Positions 7,211-11,112 of a DNA stretch of 11,112 nt are shown in pieces. Both the position numbers and the translations under genes were made by a program. Under the pieces are notes generated by a model. It made no database searches and was not told the origin of the DNA. It saw only the letters and a list, made by a program, of their open reading frames with translations. This DNA is from Candidatus Blautia intestinipullorum (lineage in GTDB: Bacteria > Bacillota > Clostridia > Lachnospirales > Lachnospiraceae), in the NCBI GenBank assembly GCA_019120475.1, contig DWVA01000146.1, positions 1 to 11,112 on the forward strand. The letters run 5' to 3'. How positions within the stretch are numbered: the stretch's first letter is position 1; each line of letters starts with the position of its first letter.

Positions 7211-7221
7211 AATGTGGATAA
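7192..7221. promoter_or_regulatory. DnaA-box-like cluster 2 (three 9-mers)
   Basis: TGTGCATAA (7192-7200, fitting TTATNCACA on the other strand), then after three bases TGTGGATAA (7204-7212) and an abutting TGTGGATAA (7213-7221). The last two with the preceding A repeat 7035-7053 exactly over 19 bases, in the same orientation, 168 bases away. The cluster touches the murC stop codon at 7222 and partly overlaps the murC terminator hairpin, so some of its conservation could reflect RNA structure. Confidence 0.55.
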
Positions 7222-8601
7222 CTATTTTCCGAGAAGCTGTTCTCCAATATTTACAACGTCTCCGGCGCCCATAGTTATCAACAGGTCACCCTGTGTACAA
7301 TTTTCCAGTAAAAAATTTTCGATTTCATCAAAAGTAGGGAAATATTCGCAGGGAGTTCCCAGAGCGGCGATCTTTTTCTGCAGATCTTCCGAAGAAATTC
7401 CCAGCGTATCCGTTTCCCTGGCCGCGTAAATATCCGCAAGGACCACATGATCCGCCAGAGACAAGGCGTCGGCAAATTCCGGCATAAGAGCCTTGGTACG
7501 GGTATATGTATGAGGCTGGAACACGCACCATATTTTCTTGTGGGGATAATTTTGGGCAGCATGGAGAGTCGCCCGGATTTCCGTGGGATGGTGCGCGTAA
7601 TCGTCAATAATGGTAACACCTGCCACAGTTCCTTTGTACTGGAACCGGCGGTCCGTACCGGTAAAGCTTTCCAGTCCCCTGGAGATCACTTCCCAGGAAA
7701 GATCAAGGACGCGTCCGGCGGCAATGGAAGCAAGGGCGTTGGACACATTGTGGATCCCCGGTACCTTCAGAGCGCAGACGCCCAGAGAAGAGCCCTGGTA
7801 ATTTATGGTAAAGGAAGCGTGTCCATACTGGTCATAGGTGATATTGGAGGCCGTGTAATCGGCACTGCCTGTAAGACTGTAGGTGATCACCCGGCAGGGA
7901 AGACCTTCTATAATAGAGCGGTATTCCGGCGTGTCGGCATTAATGATCAGCGTACCGTCTTCGGGAAGAAGCTGGGCAAATTTCCGGAATGAACGGCGGA
8001 TATCCTCGATATCCTTAAAGAAATCAAGATGATCTGCGTCTATATTCAGGATAATGCCCATGGTTGGGAAAAAACTTAAAAAGCTGTTGGTATATTCGCA
8101 GGCTTCCGTGAGGAAAACCTCGGAATTTCCCACCCGGATATTTCCTCCGATGGCAGGAAGGATCCCTCCTACGCTGATCGTAGGATCGCATTCCCCCTTC
8201 AGAAGGATATGAGAGATCATGGAGGTTGTGGTTGTCTTTCCATGTGTTCCCGCTACTGCTATGGAAGTATGGTAGTTGCGCATGATCTGCCCCAGAAGTT
8301 CCGCCCTTGTAAGCATGGGAAGCCCTTTTTCCTTTGCGCAGGCAAATTCAGGATTGTCCGGATGAATGGCCGCGGTGTACACCACTGCCTGAACAGAATC
8401 GCTGATATTGGAAGCACGCTGTCCATAATAGATTTTGGCGCCTCTTTTCTCAAGAGTGTCTGTCAGAGGACTTTCTTTGGAGTCGGAACCGGAGATCTGA
8501 AATCCCTCTTCCAGAAGGATTTCGGCCAGACCGCTCATACTGATGCCGCCGATTCCGATAAAGTGAACAGCGATAGGTTTGTGAAAATCTATTTGATACA
8601 T
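7222..8601 (-). CDS. murC: UDP-N-acetylmuramate--L-alanine ligase
   Basis: MurC adds L-alanine to UDP-MurNAc with ATP hydrolysis, the first amino acid of the peptidoglycan stem peptide, in the cytoplasm. The N-terminal UDP-binding glycine motif is GIGGISMSG (16-24). The central Mur-ligase ATP loop is GTHGKTTTT (118-126), followed by EACEYTNSF (166-174) and NIDADHLDFF (186-195). The C-terminal domain has DDYAHHPTE (333-341) and VFQPHTYTRTKAL (about 360-372), which are specific for MurC among Mur ligases. Length 459 is normal. The ATG at 8599-8601 is preceded by AAGGAGA at eight bases. It is transcribed towards the dnaD-like gene but is separated from it by a terminator and a 324-base spacer, so it is probably its own unit. 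It starts the leftward block opposite glgC. Confidence 0.96.
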   Translation of the reverse strand: MYQIDFHKPIAVHFIGIGGISMSGLAEILLEEGFQISGSDSKESPLTDTLEKRGAKIYYGQRASNISDSVQAVVYTAAIHPDNPEFACAKEKGLPMLTRAELLGQIMRNYHTSIAVAGTHGKTTTTSMISHILLKGECDPTISVGGILPAIGGNIRVGNSEVFLTEACEYTNSFLSFFPTMGIILNIDADHLDFFKDIEDIRRSFRKFAQLLPEDGTLIINADTPEYRSIIEGLPCRVITYSLTGSADYTASNITYDQYGHASFTINYQGSSLGVCALKVPGIHNVSNALASIAAGRVLDLSWEVISRGLESFTGTDRRFQYKGTVAGVTIIDDYAHHPTEIRATLHAAQNYPHKKIWCVFQPHTYTRTKALMPEFADALSLADHVVLADIYAARETDTLGISSEDLQKKIAALGTPCEYFPTFDEIENFLLENCTQGDLLITMGAGDVVNIGEQLLGK

Positions 8602-8654
8602 GTTGAGAATCTCCTTAGTTTTTTATTTTGTTTTGCTGAAAACTGTTCATATTT

Positions 8655-8683
8655 ACTATATGCTTTGCGGCAGATATATAAAA
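8655..8683 (-). promoter_or_regulatory. Tentative murC promoter
   Basis: On the minus strand TATAGT (complement of 8655-8660) could be a -10 box. The hexamer 17 bases upstream is TTTTAT (complement of 8678-8683), only a weak -35. The predicted start near 8648 would leave a leader of about 46 bases before the murC ATG. The region is so AT-rich that other -10-like words occur, so this is a guess at the best placed one. Confidence 0.3.
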
Positions 8684-8693
8684 GATATATAAA
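8672..8693. repeat. 11-bp tandem direct repeat
   Basis: AGATATATAAA occurs twice back to back (8672-8682 and 8683-8693), upstream of murC and overlapping its tentative -35 region. It may be a protein-binding or easily melted element, or simple AT-rich drift. Confidence 0.6.
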
Positions 8694-8908
8694 TATGTAG
8701 GCATTATTATTATACCTCCATCGGGCTAAAATGAAAAGGGCAATATGTTGTGGATGAAATATATAATACGCACAAAAACTTGTATGTATTTTATGGTTTT
8801 ATATGCAAAATATATAATAAAAAAGAGGAAAATAAATCCTGTCTGCTTAAAATATGTGCAATAACGATATAAAAAAGTGAAATTTAAGCAAATTTATTAT
8901 AAAAAATG

Positions 8909-8937
8909 TTCACTATTCTGGTAAAGTATGTTATAAT
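8909..8937 (+). promoter_or_regulatory. Promoter of glgC-glgD
   Basis: A perfect -10 box TATAAT (8932-8937) preceded by TGT makes an extended -10. A -35-like TTCACT (8909-8914, four of six matches to TTGACA) lies exactly 17 bases upstream. The A/T-rich tract just before it (8881-8906) could act as an UP element. The expected start is about 8944, giving a leader of about 80 bases. Confidence 0.7.
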
Positions 8938-9007
8938 CAAAAATCATATCCCATTATCAGCCGTTTTTTCACCGGCAATGGGAAAATGCTTGAAAAGTAT
9001 AACATAC
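8926..9007 (+). promoter_or_regulatory. glgC leader with hairpin and flanking inverted repeat
   Basis: In the transcribed leader, CCCATT (8950-8955) pairs with AATGGG (8977-8982) and GCCG (8960-8963) with CGGC (8973-8976), with a one-sided ATCA bulge and a nine-base loop. No T-tract follows, so it is not an obvious terminator. Separately, GTATGTTATA (8926-8935, overlapping the -10 box) is the exact reverse complement of TATAACATAC (8998-9007, just before the ribosome binding site). Because the left arm is upstream of the expected start, that pair would act as DNA, for example as two operator half-sites. Function is inferred only. Confidence 0.4.
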
Positions 9008-9023
9008 AAGGGGTGAGTGCAAG

Positions 9024-10301
9024 ATGATCAAGAAAGAAATGATTGCCATGCTTCTTGCAGGCGGTCAAGGCAGCAGACTTGGTGTGTTGACAGAGAAGGT
9101 TGCAAAACCGGCTGTCGCTTTTGGCGGGAAATACCGTATTATTGATTTCCCCCTAAGCAACTGTATTAACTCCGGCATAGATACAGTAGGCGTCCTGACG
9201 CAGTACCAGCCTTTGCGCTTAAATACGCATATCGGCATCGGTATCCCGTGGGATCTGGACCGGAACGAGGGCGGAGTCACAGTTCTCCCTCCTTATGAAA
9301 AAAGCACGAACAGCGAATGGTATACCGGAACAGCCAATGCGATCTTCCAGAATCTGGATTATATGGAACAGTATCATCCTGACTATGTTCTGATTCTGTC
9401 AGGAGATCATATCTATAAGATGGATTACGAAGTGATGCTGGACTTCCACAAGGCGAATAAGGCGGATATCACCATTGCATGTATGCCGGTTCCCATTGAG
9501 GAGGCAAGCCGTTTCGGTATTATGGTAACAGACGAGACGGGGCGTATCACAGAGTTTGAGGAAAAACCGGAAAAGCCCAGCAGCAACCTTGCGTCCATGG
9601 GAATTTATATTTTCAACTGGCAGGTGCTTAAAGACGCTCTGGTGGCTCTGAAAAACCAGACGAACTGTGATTTCGGAAAACATATCCTTCCGTACTGCAA
9701 AGAGCGGGGACAGAGGCTGTTTGCCTATGAGTACAACGGCTACTGGAAAGATGTGGGAACCCTTGGCTCTTATTGGGAAGCGAATATGGAGCTGATCGAT
9801 ATTATCCCGGAATTCAATCTGTACGAGGAGTTCTGGAAGATCTATACAAAAGGAGACATTATCCCTCCCCAGTATGTCTCGGCGGACGCGGTGACGGACA
9901 GATGTCTGATCGGCGAAGGAGCGGAAATCTACGGCGAGGTGCATCATTCGATCATAGGCCCCAATGTGGTGATCGGGAAAGACTGCGTGATACGGGATTC
10001 AATCATTATGCGCAATTCCGCCGTAGGCGAAGGCACTGTCATGGATAAATCCATTGTGGCGGAAGATGTTGTTATCGGAAAAAACGTAGTTCTGGGCTGC
10101 GGAGAAGAGGCGCCTAATGTGCTGAAGCCGGCGGTATATTCTTTCGGTATTGCCACCGTGGGAGAGAAAAGCTATATTCCGGACGGCGTCCGGATCGGAA
10201 AAAATACAGCCATATCCGGCATTACAAAGCCGGAGGACTATCCGGAAGGCAGGCTGGAAAGCGGACGGGTAATAAAGGCGAAGGACGGTGATAAGGCATG
10301 A
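9024..10301 (+). CDS. glgC: Glucose-1-phosphate adenylyltransferase (ADP-glucose pyrophosphorylase)
   Basis: GlgC makes ADP-glucose and pyrophosphate from ATP and glucose 1-phosphate, the committed and usually allosterically controlled step of bacterial glycogen synthesis. The nucleotidyltransferase domain shows LAGGQGSRLGVLTEKVAKPA (11-30) and FGGKYRIIDFPLSN (33-46). The catalytic-type aspartate is in SGDHIYKMDY (D128), and the sugar-phosphate-binding lysine in EFEEKP (K181). NGYWKDVGT follows at 238-246. A left-handed beta-helix of hexapeptide repeats (about 285-400; for example IGPNVVIGKD) forms the C-terminal regulatory and assembly domain. Length 425 is normal for Firmicutes GlgC. The ATG has AAGGGGTGA upstream at eight bases. 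It overlaps glgD by ATGA. All key residues are intact, so it should be the active subunit. Confidence 0.96.
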   Translation: MIKKEMIAMLLAGGQGSRLGVLTEKVAKPAVAFGGKYRIIDFPLSNCINSGIDTVGVLTQYQPLRLNTHIGIGIPWDLDRNEGGVTVLPPYEKSTNSEWYTGTANAIFQNLDYMEQYHPDYVLILSGDHIYKMDYEVMLDFHKANKADITIACMPVPIEEASRFGIMVTDETGRITEFEEKPEKPSSNLASMGIYIFNWQVLKDALVALKNQTNCDFGKHILPYCKERGQRLFAYEYNGYWKDVGTLGSYWEANMELIDIIPEFNLYEEFWKIYTKGDIIPPQYVSADAVTDRCLIGEGAEIYGEVHHSIIGPNVVIGKDCVIRDSIIMRNSAVGEGTVMDKSIVAEDVVIGKNVVLGCGEEAPNVLKPAVYSFGIATVGEKSYIPDGVRIGKNTAISGITKPEDYPEGRLESGRVIKAKDGDKA

Positions 10302-11112
10302 GAGCGCTTGGGATCATTCTTGCAGGCGGAAACAACAACCGGATGAGGGAACTGTCGAATAAGAGAGCCATTGCGGCCATGCCGGTAGCCGGAAGCTACA
10401 GGGCCATTGATTTTGCCCTCAGCAATATGGCGAATTCCCATATCCAGAAAGTGGCGGTGCTTACCCAGTATAACGCCCGGTCGCTGAACGAACATCTGAG
10501 TTCCTCAAAATGGTGGGATTTCGGAAGAAAGCAGGGCGGTCTGTATGTGTTTACACCGACGATCACCAAGGAAAACAGCCTGTGGTATCAGGGTACGGCA
10601 GACGCGATCTATCAGAATATCTCTTTTTTAAAAAACAGCCATGAGCCTTATGTGGTGATCGCCTCGGGAGACGGCATCTACAAAATGGATTACAATAAGG
10701 TTCTGGAATTTCATATTGCCAAGAGAGCGGATATCACCGTGGTCTGCACCACCTGCAGGGATCAGTCGGAAGTGGAGCGGTTCGGCGTGCTCAGAATGAA
10801 CGATGACTGCCGGATCGAGGAATTTGAGGAAAAGCCCATCGTATCCTCCTACAACACAGTATCCACCGGGATTTATGTGGTGCGCAGGCGGCAGTTGATC
10901 GAACTGATAGAAAGAGCGGCCCAGGAGGGCAGAAATGATTTTGTCAACGATATTCTGATCCGTTATAAGAATCTGAAACGGATCTATGGCTATAAAATAG
11001 ATTCCTACTGGAGCAACATCTCTACTGCGGAATCTTATTACCGGACGAACATGGATTTCCTGAAACCGGAAATAAGAAATTATTTCTTCAAACAGGAGCC
11101 TTTTATTAAAAC
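10298..11112 (+). CDS. glgD: GlgD, GlgC-related subunit of ADP-glucose pyrophosphorylase (3' end outside window)
   Basis: This is the second, GlgC-like subunit found in Firmicutes, which associates with GlgC and raises or tunes its activity. The frame starts at ATG 10298-10300, overlapping the glgC stop by four bases (ATGA), and is open to the right edge: 271 codons plus two bases of a GlgD normally about 370 residues long. The fold motifs align with GlgC but are altered. LAGGNNNRMRELSNKRAIAA replaces the GxGxRL...KPA nucleotide loop, SGDGIYKMDY (123-132) keeps the aspartate but loses the histidine, EFEEKP (175-180) is kept, and DSYWSNIST (235-243) replaces GYWKDVGT. The changes suggest weak or no catalysis, with a regulatory role. 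Identification rests on the pairing with glgC and these GlgD-typical motifs. The upstream ribosome binding site is weak (AAGG), consistent with translational coupling. Confidence 0.93.
   Translation, partial: MRALGIILAGGNNNRMRELSNKRAIAAMPVAGSYRAIDFALSNMANSHIQKVAVLTQYNARSLNEHLSSSKWWDFGRKQGGLYVFTPTITKENSLWYQGTADAIYQNISFLKNSHEPYVVIASGDGIYKMDYNKVLEFHIAKRADITVVCTTCRDQSEVERFGVLRMNDDCRIEEFEEKPIVSSYNTVSTGIYVVRRRQLIELIERAAQEGRNDFVNDILIRYKNLKRIYGYKIDSYWSNISTAESYYRTNMDFLKPEIRNYFFKQEPFIK

Larger units (their letters stand above)
6898..7221. other. 324-base intergenic region between murC and the dnaD-like gene
   Basis: No convincing gene is present. Reading from the dnaD side: a leader and candidate promoter (6953-6970), an AT-rich stretch containing the near-palindrome AATAGGCTATT (about 6989-6999), a first DnaA-box-like group (7013-7053), a central part with repeated GCGCAA words (about 7073-7090 and 7179-7184), the murC terminator hairpin (7160-7210), and a second DnaA-box-like group (7192-7221) that runs to the murC stop codon. 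It is more AT-rich than the flanking genes. Confidence 0.8.
8602..9023. other. 422-base AT-rich divergent intergenic region (murC / glgC)
   Basis: It separates the leftward murC from the rightward glgC. It holds the murC ribosome binding site and tentative promoter on the left, the 11-bp tandem repeat, a middle stretch (about 8700-8900) of low-GC sequence with several TATAAT-like words but no paired -35 box, and the glgC promoter and leader on the right. One single-mismatch DnaA-box-like word, TGTGGATGA, is at 8749-8757. I see no RNA gene, and no credible coding sequence beyond a 39-codon open frame that I reject. Confidence 0.75.

Noticed and set aside
6898..7221. The DnaA-box-rich spacer as the chromosomal oriC.
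   Set aside because: Firmicutes origins normally flank dnaA, which is not in this window, and I could not identify a clear unwinding element with DnaA-trio repeats. It is kept as a DnaA-box cluster rather than called an origin.
7027..7221. The repeated TGTGGATAA words as a CRISPR array or plasmid iterons.
   Set aside because: The repeats are 9-mers with no regular spacers. No cas genes or plasmid Rep gene are nearby, and the flanking genes are chromosomal housekeeping genes.
8745..8864. A 39-codon plus-strand frame (starting MLWMKYIIRT) in the murC-glgC intergenic region.
   Set aside because: It has AAGGG only four bases before the ATG, AT-driven residues (I, K, Y, M) and no paired promoter. 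It is most likely a chance open frame, though ribosome profiling could test it.
8950..8982. The glgC leader hairpin as a riboswitch or terminator.
   Set aside because: It is short, has a one-sided bulge, matches no riboswitch class I recognise and is not followed by a T-tract.

Overview
The window looks like a chromosomal core region from a Clostridia bacterium, most likely Lachnospiraceae. This is inferred from the gene families (GlgC plus GlgD, a long-form PRPP synthetase, a DnaD-domain protein paired with a zinc-motif DnaI/DnaC-type helicase loader), the strong AGGAGG-type ribosome binding sites, the moderate GC coding sequence and the AT-rich intergenic DNA. Nearly all of it is housekeeping sequence. 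I see no mobile elements, CRISPR arrays, tRNA or rRNA genes.

Layout. (1) Positions 1-3597, plus strand: the 3' part of asnS (asparaginyl-tRNA synthetase), then a two-gene unit encoding an SbcD/Mre11-like nuclease and a small SbcC/Rad50-like ATPase with a membrane hairpin, ending at a bidirectional terminator (3602-3661). (2) Positions 3672-8601, minus strand, transcribed leftwards: murC, then dnaD-like, dnaI-like and prs. The last three are tightly packed (gaps of 13 and 3 bases) and look like one operon joining helicase loading to PRPP synthesis. murC is separated from them by a 324-base spacer holding a murC terminator hairpin and two groups of DnaA-box-like 9-mers. (3) Positions 8602-9023: a 422-base AT-rich divergent intergenic region with a good promoter for glgC. 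(4) Positions 9024-11112, plus strand: glgC and the start of glgD, overlapping by four bases, for ADP-glucose and glycogen synthesis.

The most noteworthy feature is the spacer upstream of the helicase-loader operon. It carries an exact 19-bp direct repeat (7035-7053 and 7203-7221), each copy being two abutting TGTGGATAA 9-mers (TTATCCACA on the other strand, the DnaA box). One further 9-mer abuts the first copy and another lies close to the second. This suggests DnaA binding and possible DnaA control of the dnaD-dnaI-prs operon, or a DnaA-titrating cluster. Other points worth a look are the tandem DnaD C-terminal-type domains in the DnaD-like protein, the Rad50-like protein with a transmembrane hairpin where a zinc hook would be, and degenerate catalytic motifs in GlgD. 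I found no convincing wholly new system.
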